A stretch of 64,000 nt of DNA from Labilithrix sp. (GTDB lineage Bacteria; Myxococcota_A; Polyangia; Polyangiales; Polyangiaceae): contig JAHBWA010000024.1 of NCBI GenBank assembly GCA_019637195.1, positions 1 to 64,000 on the forward strand, in the 5' to 3' direction. How positions within the stretch are numbered: position 1 is the stretch's first letter; each line of letters opens with the position of its first letter. The translations under genes were made by a program, and so were the position numbers. The notes below the pieces were generated by a model. That model saw only the letters and a list, made by a program, of their open reading frames with translations. It had not been told where the DNA came from and ran no database searches. Positions 47,586-59,927 of the stretch are shown piece after piece.

Positions 47586-50500
47586 ACGCCGCGGGGATCA
47601 CGATCGTCGGCGCGAGCGCCGGGAGCGGGAAGACCTTCCGGCTCACCCAAGAGGTGACCTGCGCGGTAGCGCCGAACGCGCGCGACCGCGTCGACCTCTC
47701 CGCCCTCGTCGCGGTCACCTTCACGAAGAAGGCCCACGCCGAGCTCGAGGCGCGCATCCGGCACAAGCTGGTCGAAGAGGAGGCCTACGACGAGGCCTTG
47801 CGGTTGCCGCTCGCCTACCTCGGGACCGTCCACGCCGCCGCGCTGCGACTGCTCCAGGAGTTCGCGCTCGACGCCGGCCTGTCCCCGAACGTCGACGTCG
47901 TCGCCGGCAACGAGACGAAGCTCCTCCGCCAGTCGTTCGAGCGTTCGCTCGACGAACACGCCCGGACGCGCCTCGACGAGCTCGCGGCGCGCCTCGAGCT
48001 CCGCGTCGACCACCGGACGCGCCGGACCGACTGGGTCTCTCCGGTCGCCGACATCATGGACCTCGCGCGATCGAACCGGATCCCCGCGGCCGAGCTCCCG
48101 GCGATGGCCGAGCGCTCGATCGTCCGCCTCCTCGCCCTCCTGCCGAAGCCGACGACCACGGCGCACGCGCTCGACGCCGCGCTCGCGCGCGAGCTCGACG
48201 CGGCCATCACCGCGCTGAGGAAGGCGAACGACGGCATCAAGAAGACCGTCGACGCGCGCCATCTGGTCGAGACGTCGCGCAGGAAGCTCGAGGACGGCGA
48301 GCTCCGCTGGTCGGATTGGGCGAAGCTGTCGATCCTCGCCCCAGCGAAGGCTCGCCAGCCGCTCGTCCACGATCTGCGGCTCGCCGCGGCGAGGTACGAG
48401 GAGCACCCGCGCCTCCACGAAGACCTGCGCGACACGACGCGCGCGATCTTCGACGCCGCGCGCGCAGGGCTCGTCGCCTACCAGGACTGGAAGCGGGAGC
48501 GGCGCGTCGTCGACTACGTCGACATGCTCGACGGCGCGCTCGACCTCGTCGACGAGGCGCGTGTCCGCGATGAGCTCGCGCGCCGCCTCCGCTTCGTCGT
48601 CGTCGACGAGTTCCAGGATACGAGCCCGATCCAGCTCGCGCTCTTCGTCCGGCTCCACGGCCTCGCCGGGCGATCGGTCTGGGTGGGCGATCGGAAGCAG
48701 TGCATCTTCGAGTACGCCGGCGCCGATCCGATCCTGATGGACACCGTCGCCGATTGGGTCGCCCGCGACGGCGGCGCCCGCGATCGGCTCGGCGACAACT
48801 ATCGTTCGCGTTCGGAGCTCGTCACCTTCTGCTCCGAGCTCTTCGCCGCGGCGTTCGCCCGGCACGGATTCGCGCGCGAGGACGTGATCGTACGCGCGCG
48901 GAGGCCTCCGCGCGAAGGACTCGCCTCCCTGCCGCCGCTCGGCCTGTGGGTTCTCGAAGCGAAGAACAAGGACGACGACGCCGGGGCCGTCGCCGAGGGG
49001 ATCCGGCGGATCCTCGACGAACCGCACCGAACGCGGGTGCTCGATCGCGCCACGGGTGAGGTCCGACCGGTCCGCCCGGGCGACATCGCCGTCCTGGTGA
49101 CGACCAACGAGTGGGCCGCCCGCCTCGGTCGCGCGCTCCACGCCCGCGGCATCCGAGCCGCCGTCGCGCGCGCCGGGCTCTTCGAGACGCCGGAGGGCAC
49201 TCTCGTCGACGCAGCGCTCAGGTGGCTGCTCGACCCGAGCGACGGCCTCGCAGCAGCCGTCGTCGACGCGCTCACCGGCTGGGGAGGAGACGGCCCGGAC
49301 GCGTGGCTCGCTGCGCGGCTCGATGAGGCCGGACGCCGGCGTGACCTCGCCGCCGACGACGCGGCTCGTGGATCGCTCGAGACGATCGACGAGGACCACA
49401 CGCGCGACATACGCGCGCGCGGCGCGCACGTGAAACAGCCGGCGCCGGACGGAGAGGTCGCGGCGCCCGAGGCCGGCTGGAGGCTCGCGCTCGGCTCGCT
49501 CCGCGAGCGAATGTCGCTGCTGTCCCCGACCGAGGCGCTCGACGCGGCGCTCGCGGCGCTCGACGTCGTCCTCGCGTGCGCCCGGTGGCCCGATCCTGCG
49601 CAACGGATCGCGAACCTCGACGCGCTCCGCGCGGCGGCGGCGAGCTACGAGGCGCGCTGCGCGCAGGAGCGGGAGGCAGCGACCGTCGCGGGGATGCTCC
49701 GGTACTTCGACGATCTCCGGTCGCCGACGCTCCAGCGCGACGAGATGCTCCCTTCCGACGACCAGCACGTGCCCACGGACGAGGGCGCGATCGTCGTCTG
49801 CACGTACCACAAATCGAAGGGGCTCGAGTGGCCGGTCGTCGTCCTCGCCAACCTCGATCGCGGTGAGCGACGCGACGTGTTCGAGGTGACGCCTGAGTCG
49901 CTCGACGGCGACTTCGACCCGGCGCGTCCCCTCGCGAACCGCTCGATCCGCTACTTTCCGTGGCCGCTCGGTGCGGTGAAGAAGACGCCGCTCGCCGACC
50001 GCGCCGCGGCGTCGGCCGAGGGCCGCGAGGTCGCGCTCCGCGAGGCGAAGGAGCGTGTGCGCCTCCTCTACGTCGGCTTCACCCGGGCGCGCGATCACCT
50101 CGTCCTCGCTGCGCGCGCGTCGAAGACCGCGTGGCTCGACACCCTCGCAGACGAGGAGGGGGAGCCGCTGCTCGAGCTCCCGGTCGCCGCCGCGGACGGA
50201 GCGCTCGCGTCGACTCGCGTGCGTCTCCCCTCGGGTGCCCCACCGATCGAAATGCCGACGCGCGTGCTCCGCCTCGACGACGCACGGCTGGACGCGACGG
50301 AAGAGCCGCCGACGCCGGTGTGGTTCGCGCGTCCTGACCCCGACGGCGGCGCGGAGGACGCGCGTCCCGCCTACCGGATTGTACCGTCCGCCGGCGCGAG
50401 CGACTGGCCGGAAGCCGCCGCGCTCGCCGCGAGCTCCCGCATCGGCACGATCGAGCGGCTCCCGACCGCCGTCGCGCTCCACGGTCGGACCTACGAGGAC

Positions 50501-51028
50501 GACGTCCTCGGCCACGCCGTCCACGGCTTCCTCGCCGCCGACATCGCCGGACTGACCGCCGACGCTCGCCTCGCCCGCGCACGCGGGCTCGTCGAAGGCT
50601 GGGGCTTGGTCGGCGTCGTCCGCCCCGAGTCGCTCGTCGACGCGGGCGACGCGCTGCGCGCGTGGGTCCACGCACGCTGGCCCGACGCGATCTGGCGGCG
50701 CGAGGCCCCGATCGAGCACGTTGTCGCCTCAGCACACGGCGAGCGACGCGTCGTCGGGATCGTCGATCTGTTGCTGGAGACGGACGCCGGCTACGTCCTC
50801 GTCGACCACAAGACTTATCCATCGCCTAGCCCTGCCGCCTGGCGCGCGAAGTGCGCGGGGTTCGTCCCGCAGCTCGCGGCGTACGCGCTCGCGCTGAACG
50901 CGGGCGGCGCGAAGAAGGTCGTGGGGTGCTGGGTGCACCTGCCCGTGGGCGGCGGGATGGTGGAGGTGGTGTTGGGCGCAGAGAAGGCAACCTCGTGCGG
51001 AGTCGGAGTGATCGATGGGAACTTCTGA
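47582..51028 (+). CDS. AddA-like (RecB-like) helicase-nuclease
   Basis: Subunit A of an AddAB-type complex: a UvrD-family 3'-5' helicase fused to a RecB-type nuclease. GTG 47582 gives 1148 aa and overlaps addB by 4 nt. Helicase motifs: GASAGSGKT (about 10-18), TFTKKAHAELEARI, VVDEFQDTSP (about 340-350), VGDRKQCIFEYAGADP, LGDNYRSRSEL, TYHKSKGLEWPVVV and LLYVGFTRARDHLV. The C-terminal PD-(D/E)xK site has GIVDLLLE (Asp1062) and LVDHKT (Asp1075, Lys1077) with QLAAYALAL following. All active residues look intact. cas3 starts inside its 3' end (14-nt overlap), the unusual link to CRISPR. Confidence 0.88.
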   Translation: MNAAGITIVGASAGSGKTFRLTQEVTCAVAPNARDRVDLSALVAVTFTKKAHAELEARIRHKLVEEEAYDEALRLPLAYLGTVHAAALRLLQEFALDAGLSPNVDVVAGNETKLLRQSFERSLDEHARTRLDELAARLELRVDHRTRRTDWVSPVADIMDLARSNRIPAAELPAMAERSIVRLLALLPKPTTTAHALDAALARELDAAITALRKANDGIKKTVDARHLVETSRRKLEDGELRWSDWAKLSILAPAKARQPLVHDLRLAAARYEEHPRLHEDLRDTTRAIFDAARAGLVAYQDWKRERRVVDYVDMLDGALDLVDEARVRDELARRLRFVVVDEFQDTSPIQLALFVRLHGLAGRSVWVGDRKQCIFEYAGADPILMDTVADWVARDGGARDRLGDNYRSRSELVTFCSELFAAAFARHGFAREDVIVRARRPPREGLASLPPLGLWVLEAKNKDDDAGAVAEGIRRILDEPHRTRVLDRATGEVRPVRPGDIAVLVTTNEWAARLGRALHARGIRAAVARAGLFETPEGTLVDAALRWLLDPSDGLAAAVVDALTGWGGDGPDAWLAARLDEAGRRRDLAADDAARGSLETIDEDHTRDIRARGAHVKQPAPDGEVAAPEAGWRLALGSLRERMSLLSPTEALDAALAALDVVLACARWPDPAQRIANLDALRAAAASYEARCAQEREAATVAGMLRYFDDLRSPTLQRDEMLPSDDQHVPTDEGAIVVCTYHKSKGLEWPVVVLANLDRGERRDVFEVTPESLDGDFDPARPLANRSIRYFPWPLGAVKKTPLADRAAASAEGREVALREAKERVRLLYVGFTRARDHLVLAARASKTAWLDTLADEEGEPLLELPVAAADGALASTRVRLPSGAPPIEMPTRVLRLDDARLDATEEPPTPVWFARPDPDGGAEDARPAYRIVPSAGASDWPEAAALAASSRIGTIERLPTAVALHGRTYEDDVLGHAVHGFLAADIAGLTADARLARARGLVEGWGLVGVVRPESLVDAGDALRAWVHARWPDAIWRREAPIEHVVASAHGERRVVGIVDLLLETDAGYVLVDHKTYPSPSPAAWRAKCAGFVPQLAAYALALNAGGAKKVVGCWVHLPVGGGMVEVVLGAEKATSCGVGVIDGNF

Positions 51029-53751
51029 CGAAGAGAAGAACGACGGGCGGCGCTGGAGCTTCGGTGACGGCAAGCCCCTTGGTTCGTCACCGAGCGCAGG
51101 TGGTCTCGACCTCTCGACGTCACCATCGGCCGACGCGATGGATCGGCTCCGCCGGGCGCTGGGGCTTCCGGACGACGCGACGCCGTTCCCTTGGCAGCAG
51201 CGGCTGCTTGCCCACTTGCTCCGAGGGGAGTTGCCTCGCGCACTCGATATTCCGACGGGTCTCGGGAAGACGTCGGTCATGGCCATCTGGCTCGTCGCCA
51301 GGTCGCTCGGTGCCCCCGTGCCCTGCCGGCTTGTCTACGTCGTCGATAGGCGCGCGGTCGTGGATCAAGCCACTACGGTCGCTCTCGAGCTTCGAGAGCT
51401 CGTCGATGACATGTCCGTGCTCAAAGAAGGGCTCGGTCTGAGTGGATCGCTTCCGATTTCGACGCTGCGCGGCCAGCACCTCGATAACCGCCAGTGGCTC
51501 GAGGATCCGTCGCGTCCCGCCATCGTCATTGGGACCGTCGACATGATCGGTTCGCGCCTCCTCTTCGAGGGCTACGGCGTCTCCTGGAAGATGCGCCCAT
51601 ACCACGCGGGCTTTCTCGGGGCAGACTCGCTCCTCGTCCTCGACGAGGCGCACCTGGTCCCGCCCTTCGAGCGCCTCCTCGAAGCGATCGCGTCGGCGGC
51701 CGAGCGCGGGCTAGGACCGGCACCTGACGTACGCGCTTGGATCCCACCGCTACGATTGCTCTCGCTCTCAGCTACGGGCCAGAGCGGCAACACCGCCCTC
51801 TCGCTGACAGAAGCCGATGGCTTGCATCCGGTCGTCAAGCAGCGCATCCACGCCGATAAGGCGCTCGACGTCCGGCCGGCCGTGCCCAAGGGCGAGCTCG
51901 CCGTCCGACTGGCGGAGGAAGCACACCTCCTTGCGCACGCCGCCGCAACCCCGACTCGAATCGTGATCTTCTGCGACACGCGAGACGATGCCACGAAGGT
52001 CGAGCGGCATCTTCGCAAGCTGTTCGGCAAGGCTCAACCCGAGCTCGAGCTCTTCGTGGGCGGACGCCGCGCGCACGAGCGGGAACTCCTCGCAGGGTGG
52101 CTGGAGAGCCGGGGGTTCCTGGCGGGAGGAGGACCACCTGCGAAGACCGCGCTGCTCGTCGCGACTTCGGCTGCGGAGGTGGGAGTGGACCTCGACACGG
52201 ACGCCGCGGTCGCGGACGTCGTCGCGTGGGAGCGGATGGTGCAACGTCTCGGGCGAGTGAACCGGCGCGGGGACACCGCGGCCAGAGTCGTGCTTGTGCC
52301 GGTCGCAGGCGACGAACGATCCCCCGACCTTCGCCGTGCATCGCTCAGGTTGCTCGAGAAGCTGCCGCCTGCCGAGTCCGGCGTGCAAGGCAGCCCGGCG
52401 GCGCTGCTCGAGCTGCGCGAGCGTGCAAAGCACGACCAGGAGGTCCGCGACCTCATTGAGCGTGCGACGACGCCGGCGCCGCTCCACCCGCCGCTCCAGC
52501 GGCCCCACGTCGAAGCGTGGTCGATGACATCGCTCGACGTTCACACCGGGCGATCGGAGGTCGATCCTTGGCTCCGCGGTTGGGTGGAGGGCGAGGAGCC
52601 GAAGACGACCCTCGTGTTCCGAGAGCAGCTGCCGATCGTCGGCGGAAAGGCTCCATTCGACGAGAAAGTGCTTTCGTCTTTCCTCGAGGCCGCGGGGCCT
52701 CACGCGTCAGAGGAGCTCGAGACGGAGGTGTGGCGCGCACTCGAGTGGCTCGACAAGCGCATCGAACGCGCGGCCTCGGACCAGGACGGCCCCGAGCGTG
52801 TATGGGCCCTCGCCATCGAGCGCGCCAAGCGGCCAAAGAGCACACCGATCACGGCCGCTATCCTCGCTGACAAGCGGCGCCGTGCCGATCTCGAGCGCGT
52901 GTTGAGCCGAGCGGCGCTCCTTGTCGAGGCTCGACTCGGCGGGCTGACAAGCGGGCTCCTCGACGGTGACGCGAGCGTTCCTTCGGAGGAGGGGCCGTCG
53001 CTTGATCTCACCGTGCCCGATCGCGAAGCGGAGCGTCGTGCCGTCCCATTCCGCGTGCGTCGCATCAAGGCGATTGACGCTTCGATCCCTCGCGATTTCG
53101 AACCAGACAAGTCCTTCCCGGTCGAGCACGACGAGGAGGGGGCGCCGACCACCTGGCTCCGCATCGAGCGGCACGCCGGCCAACAGGCAGCCTCGGAGAC
53201 TGGACGCTCGGTCGCGAGGCGGGAGCAGGCGCTCGCCGAACATCAGAGCTGGGTAGAGAAGGAGTTGAGCGAGATCGCGGACCGCCTTCGGCTCGACCCC
53301 GAGCTGGCGCGAGCGCTGAAGATCGCCGGTCGACTCCACGACGAGGGCAAGCGCGCCGAGCGTTGGCAGCGCGCATTTCACGTTCCCAGCGGACGCCGAC
53401 CGCTCGCGAAGAGCAAGCGGGCCCCCAACGTCGCCCTCCTCGGAGGCTATCGACACGAGCTTGGCTCGCTTCTCTTCGTCGAGCGAGATGCCGAGCTCGC
53501 GCAGCTCAGCGAAGAGCTCCGGGACCTAGTGCTTCATCTCGTCGCGGCGCACCACGGGCGTGCGCGCCCCATCCTGCCGGCCGACGGTGCGGAGGAGGCC
53601 CCGTCAGTCCTTCGCGCACGCGTGCGCGAGGTAGCCTCCCGCTTCGACCGTCTCTCGCGTCGGTTCGGTCCGTGGGGCCTCGCGTGGCTCGAGAGCTTGC
53701 TCCGCGCTGGGGATCAGAGCGCGTCGAAGCGTAACGACGAGGGAGGGCACG

Positions 53752-53759
<8 letters not shown>
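51015..53759 (+). CDS. cas3: Type I-G Cas3 helicase-nuclease (helicase N-terminal, HD C-terminal)
   Basis: Target-degrading enzyme of type I interference: it unwinds DNA marked by the crRNA complex and cuts it with an HD nuclease. 914 aa from ATG 51015. SF2 helicase motifs: Walker A PTGLGKT (80-86), DEAH (210-213), and the segment GVDLDTDAAVADVV with MVQRLGRVNRRGD (about 400-440). The HD domain lies at the C terminus, with LHDEGK (His775, Asp776) and AAHHGRARP (His846-His847). This order, reversed from most Cas3, is typical of type I-U/I-G. It overlaps addA by 14 nt and csb3 by 8 nt. Confidence 0.95.
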
Positions 53760-55712
<1,953 letters not shown>

Positions 55713-55719
55713 GGCGCCA

Positions 55720-57918
55720 GTGGCTCGGCACCTGGTCTTCCTCGTTCACCTCCACGACCGCTTCCACGGCATGGCGTTCGGTGCGCCGGAGTGGCCACCC
55801 TCCCCGGCGCGCGTCTTTCAGGCGCTCCTCGCCGGGGTTGGACGTGGCAAAGGTACTCCAGCGCAATCGCTCGATGCGCTCCGATGGCTCGAGACCCTGT
55901 CGCCACCCAGGATCGGCGCCGCTCGGGCGAAGCTCGGGACAGAGCAGCTCCTCTACGTGCCCAACAACGATCTCGATGCAAAAGGAGGAGATCCCAGCAA
56001 GGTCTCGGACATTCGGGTCGCCAAGCGGCTCATCCCCCGGCTCGTGGACACACGTGTACCCCTCCTCTACATCTGGTCTTGGGAGGGCGCGACTGAGCAC
56101 GTTGCACCGCTAGTGGAAGCTGCCGAGAAGCTCTACCAGCTCGGTCGAGGCGTCGATGCCGCCTGGGCACGCGCCGAGGAGATCGATGACGCGGCGCTCG
56201 ACGACCTGCTGGCCGCCTACGCGGGCACGATCCACGTCCCCTCGCTCGAGGCCGGCGCGCGCGGCGGGCTTCAGTGTCCGGTCCCGGGATCGCTCGACAG
56301 TCTAGAGCGCCGCTTCCACGCGACGCGGATCCGCGAGACCCGAATCGAAGGGAAGCGTGCGACCGCCTTCGAGAACGCTCCAAAGCCGCTCTTCAGGGCT
56401 ATCCGCTACGATCGGCACGCGGCTCTTCATGTCTTCGAGCTCATCGACGAGTTTGAAGGTAGTCGAAACTATCCGGTCGGCCTGCGATTCGCTTCCAAGC
56501 TGATCGAGACCATCCGCGACACCGCAGCCGAGAGGCTCCGAAACACGTTCTCCACTCAAATCAACGAGATCGAACGCGTTCTGATCGGGCGCAGGTCCGA
56601 CGGGAGCAACGGTGGCCCGACGGAGGATCGCATTCGCCTGATTCCGCTGCCGTCGATCGGGCACCCCGAGGCAGACGTCGCGGTTCGACGGTTGGCTGTG
56701 GAGATCCCCGGTGGACTCGCCATCTCGAGCGAGGATGTCGCCTGGGCATTCGACAACCTGACCCCGGCGGATCCGGAGACCGGCGAGCTCGGCCCCTACC
56801 GCTTGGCTCGTGCAGAAGGGCCCAGGCCGATGCTCTACCGATACGCTGCGCCAGCGCGGACATTTCGTTCGGTCACGCCTGTCGTGCTCGCGGGAGACAC
56901 CGCTCGCCGCCGGATCGAACCGACTCGTCGGCGCGAGGAAGCCAAGGGCGGTCAGGAGCGCGCCACGGAGGAGAGCGCCGCGGCCGCAGCCTTTCACAAC
57001 GCGCTAAGGCACGCCGGCGTTCGTGCGAGGGTGGACGCCATACGGCTTCAGCGTGAGCCCTTCGAAAAGCGCGGCACGCGTGCGGAGCCATTCGCCGAGG
57101 GCACCCGCTTCGCGAAGGAGCGCCTGTGGCATGTCGAGGTGCGCTTCGATCGCGCCGTCCCTGGTCCCCTCGTCATCGGCGATGGACGCTTCCTTGGGCT
57201 CGGCGTGATGGCCCCCGTCGAGGTGACCCCCGACGTCCACGCCTTCGTCGTGGACGGTGGGCTCGTCGAGAGGCCAAGCCCGCTCGACGTGACGCAGGCG
57301 CTCCGACGCGCCGTCATGGCGCGGGTGCAAGCCCGGATCGGGCCTCGCGAGCGGCTTCCAGCGTTCTTCACTGGCCATGCCCGTGACGGCGCCCCCGTGC
57401 GTTCCCAAGACGGCGGCCATCTGCTGTTCGCATTCCTACCTGACAACGCATCTCTCCTCGTGATGGCGCCACACGTGGTGGAGCGGCGAGCGCAGTACGG
57501 TTGGGAGCATGACTACCTCGCGGTCCTCGACGACGCGCTCTCGGAGTTCCGCGAGCTTCGCGCCGGACGCGCTGGGCATCTCGCGCTTCGCCGAATCCTC
57601 GTCGACCGCGAGGCCCATCCGGTATTCGCGCCATCGCGAACCTGGCTCAATATCACGCCATACCAGGTAACCCGGCATGCAAAGAGCGCCAGTGCGCACG
57701 GAGCGTTAGCGTTGGATCTCGCACTCGAATGCAGCCGATGCGGATTGCCGAAACCCGCCGTCAGTCCGCGAACGGCACGGGGCGTCTCTGGCGTCGGACT
57801 CTTCGGCGAAGCCGAACTTCGGTTCGAGCATCCCGTCTCCGGCCCCATCGTTCTCGGGCGCAACCGCCATCTCGGCGGCGGGCTCTTCATTTCGACGTCA
57901 CCACCCAAGCAGAACTAG
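55720..57918 (+). CDS. csb2: Csb2 (fused Cas5-Cas6), pre-crRNA processing and 5'-handle subunit
   Basis: GSU0054-type Cas5-Cas6 fusion. In type I-G it binds the 5' handle of the crRNA (Cas5 part) and processes the repeat RNA (Cas6 part). GTG 55720 gives 732 aa, beginning VARHLVFLVHLHDRFHGM; the frame is open farther upstream, but only through csb1. N-terminal Cas5-like part about 1-330; the C-terminal Cas6-like part ends with Gly-rich strands (GVSGVGLFGEAEL, GPIVLGRNRHLGGGLF) like the RAMP G-loop. At 732 aa it seems longer than I remember for GSU0054-type proteins. Confidence 0.85.
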   Translation: MARHLVFLVHLHDRFHGMAFGAPEWPPSPARVFQALLAGVGRGKGTPAQSLDALRWLETLSPPRIGAARAKLGTEQLLYVPNNDLDAKGGDPSKVSDIRVAKRLIPRLVDTRVPLLYIWSWEGATEHVAPLVEAAEKLYQLGRGVDAAWARAEEIDDAALDDLLAAYAGTIHVPSLEAGARGGLQCPVPGSLDSLERRFHATRIRETRIEGKRATAFENAPKPLFRAIRYDRHAALHVFELIDEFEGSRNYPVGLRFASKLIETIRDTAAERLRNTFSTQINEIERVLIGRRSDGSNGGPTEDRIRLIPLPSIGHPEADVAVRRLAVEIPGGLAISSEDVAWAFDNLTPADPETGELGPYRLARAEGPRPMLYRYAAPARTFRSVTPVVLAGDTARRRIEPTRRREEAKGGQERATEESAAAAAFHNALRHAGVRARVDAIRLQREPFEKRGTRAEPFAEGTRFAKERLWHVEVRFDRAVPGPLVIGDGRFLGLGVMAPVEVTPDVHAFVVDGGLVERPSPLDVTQALRRAVMARVQARIGPRERLPAFFTGHARDGAPVRSQDGGHLLFAFLPDNASLLVMAPHVVERRAQYGWEHDYLAVLDDALSEFRELRAGRAGHLALRRILVDREAHPVFAPSRTWLNITPYQVTRHAKSASAHGALALDLALECSRCGLPKPAVSPRTARGVSGVGLFGEAELRFEHPVSGPIVLGRNRHLGGGLFISTSPPKQN

Positions 57919-57923
57919 AGGCC

Positions 57924-58028
57924 ATGTCTGATCCGTTGTCTTTCCTGCGCGACCGAGCAGGAGATCTGAGCGAGCGCGACCACGACCGCGTGCCAGGCCG
58001 CAAGCACAAGGCGACGCGCCGTGGGTGA
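57924..58028 (+). CDS. 34-codon ORF between csb2 and cas4-cas1
   Basis: ATG 57924 begins 5 nt after the csb2 stop and reads SDPLSFLRDRAGDLSERDHD, ending in a basic tail (KHKATRRG) at 58028. It overlaps the chosen cas4-cas1 GTG by 8 nt. The spacing and overlap match the coupled neighbours, but the ORF is short and may be chance. Confidence 0.35.
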   Translation: MSDPLSFLRDRAGDLSERDHDRVPGRKHKATRRG

Positions 58029-59925
58029 GCTCGAATCGAAGAGCGAAACTCCCGAGCCCGCGCGCGCCAAGCCGTTGCCGCGCCGCTTGCCGCTCGCCAC
58101 CGAGCCGCCGGACCTCGTCCCCGCGCGGATGATCAACGAGGCGCTCTACTGCGAGCGACTCATGTACCTCGAGTGGGCGCAGGGCGAGTTCACCGACAAC
58201 GCCTTCACCGTCGACGGGCGTGCTGTCCACGCGCGCGCCGACACCGCAGGAGGCGCCCTGCCGCCGGTGCCCGAACCCGACACGGCTCCCGCCGCGCGGG
58301 CACCGCGCGGGCGGCGATCGTCGACTGCCGAGGACGACGACAGCGACGACGACGACCCGCCTGGACCGCCGCCCTACCAGGCTCGCGCGCTCTGGCTCTC
58401 CTCCGCGGCGCTCGGGATCACCGCCAAGATCGACGTCGTCGAAGGAGACGCGTCGGGCGCCGTCGTCCCGATTGAGTACAAGCGCGGGGCAGCCCCCGAC
58501 GTCCCGGAGGGCGCATACCTGCCGGAGCGCGCCCAGGTTTGCGCGCAGGTGCTCCTCTTGCGTGAGCACGGCTACGGCTGCGACCACGGCGAGATCTACT
58601 TCGCACGCACCCGACGTCGGGTACGGATCGAGATCGACGAGGAGCTCATCGAGACCACACGCGCTGCGGCGACACGCGCGAGGGAGCTCACCGGAGCGGG
58701 CGTCATCCCACCACCTCTCGTCGACAGCCAGCGATGCGAGGGTTGCTCTCTCGTGGGGATCTGCCTCCCCGACGAGACGAACCTTCTCCGAGGCCTCGCG
58801 CCGACCGCCCTCGACGGCCCGCCCGGCCCGAGCAACGCGATGGACGCCTTCTGGCCCGTCCCACCCGCCGAGGAGGACGAGGTCGGCGCGCCGGAGATCG
58901 AGCTGAGGCGGCTCCAACCTGCACGCGACGATGAGCTGCCGCTCTACGTCCAGGAGCAGGGCGCCCGCATCTCGCTCTCGGGTGAGGAGCTCGTCGTTCG
59001 CGGCAAGAAGGGCGACACCCGCGCTCGGCTGCCGAACGTGTCGCAGGTTAGCCTCTTCGGCAACGTGCAGATATCGACGCAGGCCCTGCGCGCGATCCTC
59101 GAGCGCGGGATCTCCGTCTCGCTCCTCAGCACTGGCGGCTGGTTCTATGGCCGCGCCACCGGCGTCGAGTCGAAGAACGTCGAGCTCCGCGTCGCACAAC
59201 ATCGCGCGCTCGCCGACTCCGACACCTGCGTCCGACTCGCCCGCGGCCTCGTCGCGTCGAAGATCCGCAACTCGAGGACCCTCCTTCGCCGCAATCACGC
59301 CGCGCCGCCCGAGGTCACGCTGTTCGAGCTCGAACAGTTCGCGAAGAAGGCAGAGCAGGCGACCTCTCTCCAATCATTGCTCGGCCTCGAGGGCACCGCG
59401 GCGCGCAGCTACTTCAGCGCCTTCTCAGGAATGCTGAAGGGTGACGCGGCCGAGACCTTCGATCTCGAGGGGCGAAACCGCCGGCCGCCAAAGGACCCTA
59501 TCAACGCCCTACTATCACTCGCGTACTCGCTGCTGACCAAAGAGCTCGCGCACGTCGCCGCATCCGCCGGGCTCGACCCGCTGCTCGGCTTCTTCCACCA
59601 ACCGCGCTTCGGCCGCCCTGCGCTCGCGCTCGACTTGATGGAGGAGTTCCGTCCCATCATCGCCGACTCGACCGTGATCACGGCGGTCAACAACGGTGTG
59701 GTTGGCCCGTCCGACTTCATCACGCACGCCACCGGCGTGGCGCTTCGCTCGGCCGGGCGACGCCGCTTTCTGCTCGCCTACGAGCGCCGGATGGACCAGC
59801 TCGTCACCCACCCGGTCTTCGGCTACCGCGTCAGCTACCGCCGCGTGCTGGAAGTCCAGGCGCGCCTCTTCGGCCGCTATCTGCTCGGAGAGATCCCCAG
59901 CTACCCCGAGTTCAGGACGCGCTGA
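58021..59925 (+). CDS. Cas4-Cas1 fusion (spacer-integration nuclease-integrase)
   Basis: Fusion of the two adaptation proteins, a hallmark of type I-U/I-G: Cas4 trims and orients prespacers, Cas1 integrates them with Cas2. 634 aa from GTG 58021. Cas4 part about 35-250: Cys44 (LYCERLMYLEW), Asp138, Glu152 and Lys154 (PIEYKRG), and Cys239/242/248 (CEGCSLVGIC) for Fe-S. About 40 residues of Pro/Asp/Arg-rich low complexity interrupt it (78-120). Linker about 250-305. Cas1 part: Glu457 (LGLEGTAARSYF), His526 (LGFFHQPRF), Asp538/Glu541 (ALDLMEEFRP), all intact. Confidence 0.95.
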   Translation: MGELESKSETPEPARAKPLPRRLPLATEPPDLVPARMINEALYCERLMYLEWAQGEFTDNAFTVDGRAVHARADTAGGALPPVPEPDTAPAARAPRGRRSSTAEDDDSDDDDPPGPPPYQARALWLSSAALGITAKIDVVEGDASGAVVPIEYKRGAAPDVPEGAYLPERAQVCAQVLLLREHGYGCDHGEIYFARTRRRVRIEIDEELIETTRAAATRARELTGAGVIPPPLVDSQRCEGCSLVGICLPDETNLLRGLAPTALDGPPGPSNAMDAFWPVPPAEEDEVGAPEIELRRLQPARDDELPLYVQEQGARISLSGEELVVRGKKGDTRARLPNVSQVSLFGNVQISTQALRAILERGISVSLLSTGGWFYGRATGVESKNVELRVAQHRALADSDTCVRLARGLVASKIRNSRTLLRRNHAAPPEVTLFELEQFAKKAEQATSLQSLLGLEGTAARSYFSAFSGMLKGDAAETFDLEGRNRRPPKDPINALLSLAYSLLTKELAHVAASAGLDPLLGFFHQPRFGRPALALDLMEEFRPIIADSTVITAVNNGVVGPSDFITHATGVALRSAGRRRFLLAYERRMDQLVTHPVFGYRVSYRRVLEVQARLFGRYLLGEIPSYPEFRTR

Positions 59926-59927
59926 AG

